Source: Hymenopellis radicata
Lineage: Eukaryota > Basidiomycota > Agaricomycetes > Agaricales > Physalacriaceae
DNA: 64,000 nucleotides
NCBI GenBank assembly: GCA_015501595.1
Contig: JADNRX010000235.1
Span: 1-64,000, forward strand
Direction: 5' to 3'
Positions 1 through 9,625 of this stretch are shown here, in pieces. The notes under the pieces are model-generated. The model was not told the DNA's origin. It ran no database searches and was given only the letters and a program-made list of their open reading frames with translations. Position 1 is the first letter of the stretch. Each line of letters begins with the position of its first letter. Made by a program: the position numbers and the translations under genes.

Positions 1-423
1 TAAGAGGCAGTAGAAAGGTGGTTAGAAAGCAGTTGACAGACACTTCGAAGGCACTCAGAAGGCAGCTGGAAAGCAACTTAAGATAAGGTTTACGATAACC
101 TATACCTTAAGTCAACTCTGTAGTGCTTTACGGACTACGAGAAGGCAGTTTTAAGAGCTTTTTAAGTACTTTTTGAGTTACCGAAAGGCAGTTCGAAAGC
201 AACTTAAGATAAGGTTCATGGAGACGTATGCTTTCAGTCAACTTGAGAGAGCCTTTTAAGAGCTTTTAGGATGCCTTAGAGTGTCTTAAGATGCTTTAAA
301 GTACATGTCTCTGTGAACCTTTGTTTTAAGCGTCTTATTAGCTTACTTGTCTTTACTATCTTTTCATATCTTAAGACGCTTTAAGTTGCTTAAAGTCGCC
401 TTAAGGCATATAGGCCTTTCGAG
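1..423. repeat. Degenerate AAGGCAG / CTTAAG-rich repeat tract
   Basis: Imperfect repeats built from AAGGCAG-, CTTAAG- and CTTTAAG-like words. The 20-mer AAGCAACTTAAGATAAGGTT occurs at 71-90 and again at 197-216, each time followed by related sequence ending near TCAACT. No coding frame stands out. It may be the right-hand end of a longer minisatellite lying to the left of the window. Confidence 0.5.
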
Positions 424-720
424 ATGGTTCAACTGATAGAACTTTCGAACACGCTTTCGCAGTCTCAAGCGTGTTCGCAGTCTCATCATTCTTCCAAGTT
501 CCAACGCGTTTTATTGACTACACGGACGAATCCCAACTTCAAGATGCCGACAACGCACCGTTTGCACGAGAGACGGAGAAAGACCAGGCCTACTTTTCGA
601 CTCTTTGGGAACACAAGTTGCTTGGAATGCCTCCTGAGTCATGATAATCACAGCTGATGCGCTCAACCGTACGAAGGGAAAGTTGCCGGATCCATTTCCG
701 GCTCAATGCTATTTGTCTGA
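424..720 (+). pseudogene. Decayed remnant of the 5908-8697 small-protein family
   Basis: In the frame offset from the open one, the translation contains TDESQLQDADNAPFAQETEKD-like residues (locally SRCRQRTVCTRDGER in the shifted frame), matching the middle of the family at 5908, 7573 and 8227. Past that point it diverges into a segment reading roughly LWEHKLLGMPPE, which also appears near 17143-17190. There is no start codon and no continuous frame, so this is a truncated copy. No function can be given. Confidence 0.55.
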
Positions 721-877
721 AACCACCTTCTACCGACGGTCACATTCCTGTAGCGGTGGCGCCAAACTCTGAGTTCTTAGCGGTCTTTTGTTTTCTTGTT
801 CAAATTGAGGCACTGATGGCGTAAACGGGAACAAGACGTTGAGTCCTTGCGAGGCACTGATGGCATAGAACAACAAC

Positions 878-1502
878 AGGCCCTGGGAAGCTCCCCTATA
901 CCGCCGGCGATTTTTGGACTTTTGAGGGCTCAAAACCGAGCAAAAGCCCGGCGAAAATTTGGACTTTTGAGGGAAATTTGGGCTGAGGTTCGGCGAGAAT
1001 TTGGACTTTTCAGAGGGTAGATGGGTACCATGTATATAGTCCAGTGGCTTTGATGCCCTCGTGGTACTGCAAACAGGATGCGTTTTTTCACGTACACGTT
1101 CGAATCCAGCTGTCGGCGTTGCTGTATGACACCGAGCACGTCTCGGCAGGATCCGATCTCATCAATTTTCCATTTTCTCTGCAGTCACCTCTGACCAATC
1201 TGACTGGTGCGTCTTCTCGAGTTACCCGCCGCCCCTTGTACTGGGTTCCCTCACAGAAGGAAAATATCATTGTTTTATTGTGTCTATGGATGTATTTACG
1301 ACTGATAGACGCAACATGAGGATAAGAATGGCATAGAACGACGTGTGGCGCGGATAAAAGTGGTTTTGAATTACGTGACATTTTGCACGTGACGTGACCG
1401 ACCTCGGCGATTTTTGGACTTTTGGGGCTCGAAAAGGCTTAAAAATTTGGACTTTTGAGGGCCATGAGGTCGCCGGCGGTATAGGGGAGCTTCCCAGGGC
1501 CT
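878..1502. mobile_element. hAT-like non-autonomous element (MITE), 625 bp
   Basis: The ends are perfect 33-bp inverted repeats (878-910 and 1470-1502) beginning AGGCCCTGGGAAGCTCCCCT. The element is flanked by an exact 8-bp target-site duplication, ACAACAAC, at 870-877 and 1503-1510. An 8-bp duplication with short inverted ends is typical of hAT transposons. Near both ends the word TTTGGACTTTTGAGGG recurs (about 914, 957, 1002, 1410 and 1444), which looks like subterminal transposase-binding repeats. The interior has no transposase, so it must have moved in trans. Perfect ends and duplication suggest a recent insertion. Confidence 0.85.
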
Positions 1503-1815
1503 ACAACAACGCATCGCCGTTATTGTATTCTTGACTGTTGTTCTCGATATTATGGGAGCCTGTGGGTCAACGTTTTCTATGTTTAGTATTCTCGGCAACC
1601 AATTGGCGGAAGACATTGATTTCGTTGCCAGGGCAAAGTCTTGTTGACATGTATTTGTTTCGAATGGAATTGCCTCATTTGGCTATTCCCAAGTTTTCGT
1701 TCTCGATTGCTTTCTACCCTCCTGATCGTATATAACAGAAGCGAGAGATGGCGATGGAATCAGCAAATCCCCCAGCGGAAATCACTCAGTCCCATCTCTG
1801 CGAGACTCACGACCA
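1503..1815 (+). promoter_or_regulatory. Upstream region of the 1816 gene with TATA box
   Basis: TATATAA lies at 1729-1735. An ATG at 1748 is only 13 nt downstream and opens a frame that stops after 27 codons, while the ATG at 1816 is 81 nt downstream and opens the real gene. The spacing favours 1816 as the start. If transcription begins upstream of 1748, that short frame would be an upstream ORF. Confidence 0.45.
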
Positions 1816-2319
1816 ATGTCTTCCTTCATGACCGCCTCGACATCGACCGACGCCCTTGCCGCCGTCGGATACACGTTCTCGACAGAGACGCGCGAAAGCC
1901 GCCACGACCGCCGCATCTCTACAGAGTTGCCGCCATACATGGAGTACGAGGCCTCGCCTCCTCCAAAATACACACTCAAAGACGAGCCTGTGACGCTCGC
2001 CATGTACTTGTTCAAATTCGGATTCTGTGAGTACCACAATCCCTTCATTCATGTCAACTTAGAGCTTACCCCACCTTTAGTATTCCCTCCATTCTGGATC
2101 CTGGGCATATTCATCCTATTCTCGCCATTACGCGCCCCAGACGCTACTGGCGAATGGCTACCAGACAAAACGGACGCGGAGAAGCTGGTGGTCATTGACA
2201 GGATCAGGACGGCCGAGATCAAGTGGGCGCGGCGATGCCTGGTTGCATTGCTCGTCGTCACTCTCTTTGGCATCGTCGCTGGTGTCTCCATCTGGGCTGC
2301 ATTACGCGGTTATCTTTAA
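1816..2319 (+). CDS. Small two-helix membrane protein, Agaricomycete hypothetical family
   Basis: I do not know a function. A 54-nt GTGAGT...TTTAG intron (2027-2080) keeps the frame, so the ORF reads through it. Spliced, the protein has 149 residues. A Ser/Thr-rich, probably cytosolic N-terminus ends in a Pro-rich stretch (LPPYMEYEASPPPKYTL). It is followed by a first helix (FLFPPFWILGIFILFSPL), a charged loop (WLPDKTDAEKLVVIDRIRT) and a second helix (CLVALLVVTLFGIVAGVS) close to the C-terminus. Splicing makes the first helix continuous with the preceding LFKFGF, which supports the intron. A 3' fragment of this gene is duplicated at about 6711-6900, and the downstream flank is duplicated with it. 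Confidence 0.75.
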   Translation: MSSFMTASTSTDALAAVGYTFSTETRESRHDRRISTELPPYMEYEASPPPKYTLKDEPVTLAMYLFKFGFCEYHNPFIHVNLELTPPLVFPPFWILGIFILFSPLRAPDATGEWLPDKTDAEKLVVIDRIRTAEIKWARRCLVALLVVTLFGIVAGVSIWAALRGYL

Positions 2320-2846
2320 ACCACCACCATCATCGCAGTACCCTCCGCGACGTTTCGGCGCCGCAACATATACACCCTCCTTCACTCCCTGCGTGCATTC
2401 ACACTCTCCTTGGAACCCCACACGCATACACTGTCCTTCACGCACGACTTTACGCCTTTTTCGCACCTTCACACTGTATCGCTAGCTCATTATCTGTATT
2501 TATTCCTACTTATTAATAATTCGCTGTTCTACTACCAATTCAGTTGATATCATAAATGTCCTTGGTTGCAATGCCTGCGTAAGACGAGTAACACCTGTTA
2601 GACTCAGTGTTGGGTTGCAGAAGCTTCCCGTTGTCTTGCATGTGCCGCACAGAGCGCAGTGTCGGATCCCTTGTTAGGTTTGCTGCTGCTCGTAAGTATT
2701 ACAAACAGTCAATTTGACAAGGAGATGCTAGATATGAGAATACATGAGAACTAGATAGATAACAGTACGATGTAGACAGCAAGCAAGGTATAAGCTAGAA
2801 GTGGGTATCAAAGTATATAGTAATAGAACTAAGACGGATCAACGTC
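2320..2846. other. Intergenic, convergent 3' ends
   Basis: This separates the plus-strand gene at 1816 from the minus-strand gene at 2847. Its first 300 bases are related to 6900-7260, part of the same segmental duplication. No gene or RNA was recognised. Confidence 0.5.
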
Positions 2847-4158
2847 TTAATTCTCAATCATATCGGGATTAAGGAAATCGTCGAACGCTTTCTCCTCTTC
2901 CTCGTCCAAAGTCGCAGGAACAAACTTGTCAGAGGCAAGTTCAGTCCTCACGTACACATCTGTTGGTACACCCCGTAGCCAGCCGCAACCGGGAATCGTC
3001 AAGAATTTCTTCTTCTCGACCTTGGCGGGAGGCGCGTCAATCTCTTTGTCGTTGACCGGCTCTGGAGAAACTGGAGCGGAATGGATGGGCTCCGCCGCTG
3101 GGGAAATCTGGACGGCGGCTGGAGCAGGGGGCGAATGTACGTCGTCTTCCTTGTCCGTGGTGGACTCTGGGGTGGTCGCAGCAGAGTCTGGGTATGGGTT
3201 CATAGTCGGGATACGTGATGGACGAGAGCTGAGCGGAGCAGGAGGATTCGCAGTGGGCATCAGTGGCGGGTAGTAATGCGTGGGAGTAGAGGATGTCGCT
3301 TTCTCGTGGGGCGTTCTGGAGCAGCGTTAGAAAGAGATCAACAATACAAGGAAAAACTCTTACCGAGTCATAATCGGAACAGATGACGGACGGGGATATT
3401 GGGGAGCGGTAGGATCCGTAGGCGCCATAGATGAAGGGTATAGATAGAAGGGAGTAGCGGGTGTCGCTTGGCCATGAGGAGTTCTTGGAGCAGCGTTAGA
3501 AAGAGATCAACAATACAAGGAAAAACTCTTACCGAGTCATAATCGGAACAGATGACGGACGGGGATATTGGGGAGCGGTAGGATCCGTAGGCGCCATAGA
3601 TGAAGGGTATAAATAGAAGGGCGTAGCGGGTGTCACTTGGCCATGAGGAGCTCTGGAGCATTGTTAGAGATAAATCAACAATACGAAGATGAGCTCTTAC
3701 CGAGCTGCCATAGTAGGGACAGATGATGAACGGAAATATTGGGGAGTGGTAGGATTCGCGTCAGGCATTGATGAAGAGTATGAATGGAAGGGAGCAGACG
3801 ACGGCGCCTGGCCGTGAGTAGGTCTGTAGCACAGTTAGCAGTAGATCAACAAAAGGACGAGAAACTCTTACCGAGCTGCTGGCATAGGGTACGGTGCGTA
3901 TCTCAGATTCGTATAGGGACTCTGGTGAGGAAACATGGCCATTCGTTGTTGATAGAACGCTAAGGTGTTCGGGCCCAGCTCGGGAGCGTTTGGGTTATCG
4001 TTGGACATTATCCTAGCGATGTCGAGTGTCCCGTCGGACTGAATAGCATTGAAGGAGCCCGTCGTCGCAGGCTGAGGGTGGGGAGCCGGCACTGACGGGT
4101 TCACTCTGAACGTGTGGGCCTGCTTGCCGGATTTCTTGTTGCCGGTATCCTTGGCCAT
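2847..4158 (-). CDS. Pro/Ser/Thr-rich protein made of tandemly duplicated exons
   Basis: Function unknown. Five exons on the minus strand: 4158-3872, 3823-3701, 3652-3533, 3483-3364 and 3315-2847. The introns are 48-49 nt, and all split a codon in the same phase (CG|gtaagag...ag|A). The joined frame encodes 372 residues. Exons 2, 3, 4 and the start of exon 5 encode successive copies of a ~40-residue module of the type R(A/T)PHGQ..PAT.F....SSM.P..PT.PQY.RPSSVP. Exons 3 and 4 and their introns are almost identical, so at least one duplication is recent. Exon 1 encodes a basic start (MAKDTGNKKSGKQ). The C-terminus has KKKFLTIPGCGWLRG and an acidic tail. A fragment of the last exon is duplicated at 7283-7450 and again near 5780-5850. 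No signal peptide or helix is evident. Confidence 0.75.
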
Positions 4159-4630
4159 TGTTAAAATGATTAGGAGCGTAGAAGAGATAGTTTAGATGAA
4201 GGGAGGACGTCGGACGGCGAAACACTGAATCCCGTCGAATGTGGTCGTGATGGTCGTGAATAAAGGCTTTGTAGAGTCACATGTTACGCTTGAGCCAGCA
4301 AGATTGTCTGAGTCACGAGACGGTGTTGTGGACAAATGTGGGTCCGTCCACAATGCACAGCCGGTTACGTGACGCCGCTAAACGGTATCCGAGAGCGATT
4401 CAGAGGCAAGAACGATCCAAGTGCTGTACTCCAGTGTGGCGGTGAATATCAAGGCGCGAAACTAAACCACACTCGTCAATTTCATGGTTTTGGGCATGGT
4501 AAAAGACGATAAGATTTACCTCCACGAGCGCTCGCGTGGTGCGGTGCGCCACAGTTCCCAAAATCGGCCCGTCATGCAAATCGTCCACTATTCACATATA
4601 AACGAATAGAGGTGTGCGGTGAATATATCC
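4159..4630. other. Upstream region of the exon-repeat gene
   Basis: This is the region 5' of the minus-strand gene starting at 4158. No ORF matches a known family and no clear TATA box was seen. It ends at the target-site duplication of the 4634 element. Confidence 0.35.
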
Positions 4631-4633
4631 TAA

Positions 4634-5355
4634 CACAGGTGGCAAAGTTGAGGCAACTCGATCGAGTTGCCGAACAGGCAACTGCTCAGCAACTGTTGGA
4701 GCAACTTTTGATCGACACGCGGTGCATTTGTCCTGAAATGGATCTTACCTCGCTCCGGAAAGACATGTTCATCTACTTAATACATAGCACTTGGTTGATA
4801 GTCAGCTTTTTTCACTGTAAAAAAGTCTATAAATATGAAAAATATTTACACAGTATTTTCAGATGTAATTTTAATATTTTTACAGGCATAATTTCAGTGG
4901 AATTTTACTCTTAGCTAAAATTATCATGTAAATTTCTTGAATAGGACAAAAGTTGTTGAAAATGCTCGAAAATTTCCACTGTAAGAAAACTAAAAAATTA
5001 CTGAAAAAAAATTACATACTTTCAGATCAATTAACACTGAAAATAGTTGGCTTAACATCCAGTGTAGTTCTCGTGTAATTACTTCGTCCTCATGTACTTA
5101 GGTCCAGTCACTAAGTAACCCATTGCACAGCCACTGCCGGAATCAAAAGTCAGCTGCAAGTTGGCTGCAAGCCAATCGCCAGTCAAACGATGAGTAAATA
5201 GTATTATGATATTAATAAAACATAATTGCACATTATTAAATATTCAACAATTGAACTGTGCCTTTGAAGGCACGCCTTTACCCCGTGTCAGGCGAGTTTC
5301 TCTGCAGTTGCCTGTTCGGCAACTCGATCGAGTTGCCACCATTTTGCCACCTGTG
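4634..5355. mobile_element. 722-bp inverted-repeat element with TAA target duplication
   Basis: Both ends read CACAGGTGGCAAA inwards and the similarity continues for about 65 bp. Each end contains the perfect 20-bp palindrome GGCAACTCGATCGAGTTGCC (4652-4671 and 5318-5337), followed by GAACAGGCAACTGC. A TAA triplet flanks both ends (4631-4633 and 5356-5358). A 3-bp TAA/TTA duplication is what PIF/Harbinger-type transposons make, so a non-autonomous member of that group is the best guess. There is no transposase. A second AT-rich element (4788-5064) lies inside. Confidence 0.7.
4788..5064. mobile_element. AT-rich ~277-bp MITE, nested copy
   Basis: Very AT-rich, with imperfect ~30-bp inverted ends (CACTTGGTTGATAGTCAGC at the left; CACTGGATGTTAAGCCAACT reading in from the right). 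A second, inverted copy lies at 26507-26775 and aligns along its whole length, which defines the boundaries. It sits inside the 4634-5355 element, so it is either a later insertion there or part of a composite. TAG flanks both ends of this copy, but no shared duplication is clear for the other copy, so the superfamily is uncertain. Confidence 0.65.
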
Positions 5356-5358
5356 TAA

Positions 5359-5907
5359 CCGTTGGGTCCGACGCTAGAGCGCCATCCGCCCATTTCAGTG
5401 ACCTCCACACCGTTCCGAGATTTGCGCTGCTGAACCTGTCAGACGTTGTCAATTCCGGCGGGCATTTGAGCCATTTTTTTGCTCGCATCTGCGACTTTTC
5501 GCGGCCAAAATGGCGATTTTTTCGGGGAGAGTTTCGCCGCGACTGCGAGGGCCAATCGATGCTGAACGGTCTGGGGCCACCTAAAGATTTCGCTCGCATT
5601 GAACAACATCGTCAGATTTGAGTGGTGCACATACCGTGCTAACCTGTCTTTGGGACGACGAACGCGTCTGCAGAAATCAACTCTAATCAACTATCACGCT
5701 GAAAGAAAGGTTACGTCAGTCAGTGTTCCACGCCGGCCCGACGTCCCGGTAAGACTACTTTCACCACAGTCTAACGGCTGGTACAGCTCGTAGCCGGCAA
5801 CCGTGAGGCTAGTCAAGATTCAAGAACTTCTTCTCGGCGTTGGCAGCAGTGACAATACGATCATGTGACTCGAATTGGCTACACTGCGCTTTGCATTCTA
5901 CCACACC
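5359..5907. other. Intergenic, with duplicated scrap of the exon-repeat gene
   Basis: No gene was recognised in 5359-5770. About 5780-5850 repeats part of the last exon of the 2847-4158 gene (CGTAGCC..GCAACCG... AAGAACTTCTTCTCG). The stretch from there into the start of the 5908 gene is repeated at 7380-7590. This is one edge of the segmental duplication. Confidence 0.5.
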
Positions 5908-6474
5908 ATGGTATCACGTCGCCGCGCTCGCAAGACAGAATTTGCTATATTCTCGGGTTATGAGATGTCGCCCCAGGCATTCATGAACATGGTCGCCCAA
6001 ATGCCGGTACTTCGCTCACGACCGAGAGAGTCGTATAACCTTGAGAATTGTGTCTGCGTATTTGACAACTGGTGCAGAAATCACAGAGTTCCTAAAGTCC
6101 TGGGTGTGTCTCCTCTTGTCCATTGCAATCTCTTCAACTCATGCTTTATATGTCCAGCTCTTTACGAAACAGATGTCCCCGAAACAGAGGACGAGGACTC
6201 GGACGAGGAGATGTACGCCACAGTCTCCTCGTTCTTCTTTCCAACCAGACATATCGACTACACGGGCAAATCCCAGCTTAAAGATGTCGTCAACGCACCA
6301 TTCGCACAAGAGACGGAGAAAGACCAGGCCTGCTTGGCACATTTCGCTCGTCGCTTTCACGATGACGGCGGTGGCTCGCTGGTGGATACTACGGGATTCG
6401 CATTTCGCTGGGTCAAGGACTACCATCCGAATTATTCAGTTGTGGTGTGCCTTCTCTCTGTGCCTTCTTTCTAG
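5908..6474 (+). CDS. Small unknown protein, family C copy 1
   Basis: Function unknown. Exon 1 is 5908-6103 and exon 2 is 6158-6474, joined across a 54-nt GTGTGT...TCCAG intron (6104-6157) that also reads through in frame. The spliced product has 170 residues. It starts MVSRRRARKTEFAIFSGYEM and contains a Cys/Trp-bearing segment (CVCVFDNWCRNHRVPKVL), an acidic stretch (ETEDEDSDEEMY), the conserved block SSFFFPTRHIDYTGKSQL, then NAPFAQETEKDQA and TTGFAFRWVKDYHPNYS. It is soluble, with no signal peptide. The conserved C-terminal RWVKDYHPNYS is followed by a GT-rich tail that could be a further, unspliced intron, so the true C-terminus is uncertain. It is paralogous to 7573-8125 and 8227-8697. 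Confidence 0.65.
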   Translation: MVSRRRARKTEFAIFSGYEMSPQAFMNMVAQMPVLRSRPRESYNLENCVCVFDNWCRNHRVPKVLGVSPLVHCNLFNSCFICPALYETDVPETEDEDSDEEMYATVSSFFFPTRHIDYTGKSQLKDVVNAPFAQETEKDQACLAHFARRFHDDGGGSLVDTTGFAFRWVKDYHPNYSVVVCLLSVPSF

Positions 6475-6710
6475 TACCTAACCATGTTCAATAGAGTGAT
6501 GCTTGGTTACGATAAAGAAACACCGTGTGTAGACTACTCAGATCCCGTTGTGTGAGCCGTTGTCCTTTTGAATGCAGTATGTGGTTTTTATTCGATGTCG
6601 CCTCCGTTGTTTTTCCTATTAGTATCGGTCCAGACCTAACACATAGAGTGTACCTCCAGCGACCAGGCTGTGCGGCAACGTCAGTCTAGGAGAAGAAAAG
6701 TACGCCTGCT

Positions 6711-6900
6711 GTATTACGCGCCCCGCCGAGCGCAGACACTGCCGGCGAATGGCTGCCAGACAAGACGGACGCGGAGAAGCAGGTCGTCATTGACAAGATA
6801 GAGATCAAGCGGGCGCGGCGATGCCTGGTTGCATTGCTCGTCGTTACTCTCTTTATTGGCATCATCGCTGGTGTCTCCATTGGGCTGCATTACGCTATAA
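6711..6900 (+). pseudogene. 3' fragment of the 1816 membrane-protein gene
   Basis: Closely repeats the second half of the 1816-2319 gene: the segment encoding GEWLPDKTDAEK..VIDRI..I and RARRCLVALLVVTLF. The start, the first helix and the intron are missing, and small indels disturb the end of the frame. The flank to about 7260 is also duplicated from 2320-2620. It is a dead fragment carried by segmental duplication. Confidence 0.75.
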
Positions 6901-7282
6901 CCTTTAAACCGCCCCCACCTCCCCTGGCTGGCGCCTTGTCCGCCGATAACTTGAACGCATTCGCAGTCATTTCTAGATAGCACCAGGTACCATTGGTCAC
7001 CGCGACCATTACCTTTCCCTTCATACCTGCATGCCCGCACACCCTCTTTCGTTCCTCGCAGGCATGTAGTCTCCTTTCAAGGTATGCACGACTTCACGCC
7101 TTCTTCGCAGCTTGACGCTGTATCGTTAGCTCATTACCTGTACTATTTGTCCTTAATTTTCCATTCGACTACCAGCGTTACTGTAATTGATATCGTAGAT
7201 GTACCTGGCTGCAGTCACCGCGTAAGGCAAGCAACAACTGTTAAACTCAGACTGTGTGTATCGGGATTGACTCGGAGGAATT

Positions 7283-7450
7283 GAAATCGACAAACGCTTT
7301 CTCCTCTTCCTGGTCCCAAGTTGCAGGAACAAACTTGTCGGAGGCAAGTTCAGTCCTAGCATACATCTGCTGGTACACATCGTAGCCAGCGGCAACCGCG
7401 AGGAGTCAAGAACTTCTTCTCGGCGTTGGCGGGATACTGCTTGCGGAATC
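7283..7450 (-). pseudogene. Fragment of the last exon of the exon-repeat gene
   Basis: Repeats 2870-3040 in the same orientation (encoding ..TELASDKFVPAT..EEEE.. on the minus strand), with substitutions and indels. No other exon is present. Together with the 6711-6900 fragment it shows that the gene order of 1816-3040 was copied as a block. Confidence 0.7.
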
Positions 7451-7572
7451 TGGATACAATGCGATCATGTGACTCGAATTAGCCACACTGCGTTTTGCCT
7501 TCTACCACCACCATGGCCCGAAAGCTCGTCGTCTTATCCACAAGACGAGAGTTATCCTCGACCACCACCACC

Positions 7573-8125
7573 ATGGCATCACGTCGCCGCGCTCGCAAGC
7601 CAGAATTTGCTATATTCTCAGGGTATGAGATGTCGCGCGAGAGATTCATGGACATGGTCTCCCAAATGCCTGTACTTCGTTCACGACTGGGAGAGTCGTA
7701 TGACCTTGGGAAGTGTGTCTGCGTATATGACGGCTTGTGCGAAAAGTCCAGAGTTCCTAACATTATGGGTGTGTCCCTTTTTGTCCGTTGCAATATCTTC
7801 TCATGCTTTACATTGTCCAGCTTTATACGAAACAGGTGCCAGCGGAAGCGAGAATAAGTACGCCGCAGTCTCCTCGTTCTTCTTTCCAACCCGTTATATC
7901 GACTACTTGGACGAATCGCAGCTTCAAGAGGCCGATAACGCGCCATTCGCACAAGAGACGGAGAAAGACCAGGCCCGTTTGGCATATGTCGCTCGTTGCA
8001 TTCACGATGACGGCGGTGGCTCGCTGTTAGATACTACGGGATTCACATTTCGCTGGGTCAAGGACTACCATCCGAATTATTCAGTTGTGGTGTGCCTTCT
8101 CTCCGTGCTTCTTTCTAGTACCTAA
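7573..8125 (+). CDS. Small unknown protein, family C copy 2
   Basis: Paralogue of 5908-6474 with the same architecture: exon 1 7573-7768, a 52-nt intron 7769-7820 (GTGTGT...TCCAG) and exon 2 7821-8125. It has 166 residues when spliced. The frame is intact: MASRRRARKPEFAIFSGYEM..., then ALYETG.SGSENKYAAVSSFF, NAPFAQETEKDQA and TTGFTFRWVKDYHPNYS. Unlike copy 1, the reading frame without splicing would differ across the intron, which supports the splice. An in-frame ATG at 7513 would add 20 residues (MARKLVVLSTRREL...); the start at 7573 matches copy 1. Function is unknown. Confidence 0.65.
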
Positions 8126-8155
8126 CTATGTTCAATAGACTGGTACTTTCACCAT

Positions 8156-8697
8156 GCCATCACGTCGTCGTGTCGCAAGACAGAAGATGCTATATTCTCG
8201 GGATATGACATGTCGCGCCAGCATTTATGGACATGGTCGCCCAAATGCCGGTACTTCGCTCCCAACTTGACGAGTCGTACGACCTAAGGAGTTGTGTCTC
8301 CGCATATAAGCGCTGGCGCGAAAAGTACAGAGCTCCTAAAATCATGGGTGTGTTTCCTTTTGTCCATTGCAATCTCTTCTCATGATCTATCTTGTACAGC
8401 TTTATACGAAACAAATGACATCGAAAATGATGAGATGTGGGGCGCAGTCTCCTCATTCTTCATTCCAACCCGTTTTATCGACTACACGGACGAATCTCAG
8501 CTTCAAGATGCCGATAACGCACCATTCGCACAAGAGACCGAGAAAGACAAGGCCCTTTTGGCAGATTTCGCTCGTCGCGTTCAGAATAACGGCGGTGGCT
8601 CGCTGTTAGATACTACGGGATTCACATTTCGCTGGGTCAAGGACTACCATCCGAATTATTCATTTTTGGTGTGCTTTCTCTCTGTGCTTCCTTTCTA
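8156..8697 (+). pseudogene. Family C copy 3, N-terminus frameshifted
   Basis: Aligns with the other two copies, but the first ~70 nt after the ATG at 8156 have lost one base (in the RRR-AR codons) and then two more near 8218, so the first 20 residues are out of frame. From an internal ATG at 8227 (MDMVAQMPVLRSQLDESYDL) the frame is good: it splices across the conserved GTGTGT intron and continues through SSFFIPTRFIDYTDESQL to RWVKDYHPNYS. It could still make a shorter protein, but is more likely decaying. Confidence 0.6.
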
Positions 8698-9625
8698 GTC
8701 CTAACATGTTCAATAGACCGGTACATGGTCCCGGTAAAGAAACACCGATTGATTGAATAGTCAGTCCGCGTCTAGTAACGCTATGAAAGGAGATAAACTC
8801 AAGGATTCAAAGGCGGGAATCGCGACAGAATCTGTTGTACTTGAAATATAATGAATTTTCTCTTCTGCATCTGAAAGAACGGCGGCTGGGTTGTATTCGT
8901 AGATGAGCAATTTTACAATATTCGAGCTAGAACCGGGGATTTGTGTCTAATGGCGGGGGTACCCAATCAAGTACCACTGAAGGTCAACGTTTAAACGTTT
9001 AAGGATAGCCTGAGTACCCAATGGGTACCTGCTCTTGTATGAGGGAAGACAACATGCTTGCACTGCCACCACGTGGTTCGCTTTCCTCCCGTTCTGTTCT
9101 TGCTTCACACTGATAGTCGGACACCAGCAGTACTACTACCAGCAGCATGGATTCATCGTATTCCCGACAGTCCGGACATAGCGTGATGATTTCGTACATA
9201 TACAACGACGAAACTTCCTTGGACCGTTCACCTTGGCCTGCGCGTCGCAATGGCGCCCAGATCAACGAAACGAAAACGGAGATGAATTAATGCTTGCATG
9301 GCGTGGAACGGATATCGGTCGCGTTTTTGGCCTGAATGCGCCAATCTGCATGGCGCGTCGAGACAGCGACCCGCGCCACGAATGTAGTACCCGTTTGCCC
9401 CATTCGTGCCGGATTGTTCTTCACTTGGCCGTCAGGTATGCCTGTCCTTGTTTTTCTTGCATTTGTTCTGAAAAACAATAAAATTCTTATTGTAGGACAA
9501 GCGCCGTGGTCTTTTTAACAAAATGGACCACTTCCGGCAGAGTACAATACTCAATCAATTTTCCCATTTCCTGTCCCATACATTCCTTCTCCTTCCATCC
9601 GAAAACATACATCTCGTCATTTTCC
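8698..9625. other. Intergenic, upstream of the F-box-type gene
   Basis: The first ~60 nt are shared with the 3' flanks of the other family C copies (AACATGTTCAATAG..., AAAGAAACACCG). Near 8955-9030 there are local GGTACC-containing repeats. No supported gene was found; ORFs here are short and unrelated to known families. Confidence 0.4.

Noticed and set aside
806..877. Two GAGGCACTGATGGC repeats left of the MITE as a longer terminal repeat
   Set aside because: They lie outside the 8-bp target duplication and are not found on the right side.
1085..1125. A tRNA-like B box (CGTTCGAATCC) near 1103
   Set aside because: The flanking bases do not pair as a T-stem and no A box or acceptor stem can be drawn. 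It lies inside the hAT-like MITE.
1748..1831. ATG at 1748 as the start of the small membrane protein
   Set aside because: It is 13 nt from the TATA box and its frame stops after 27 codons, out of frame with the gene.
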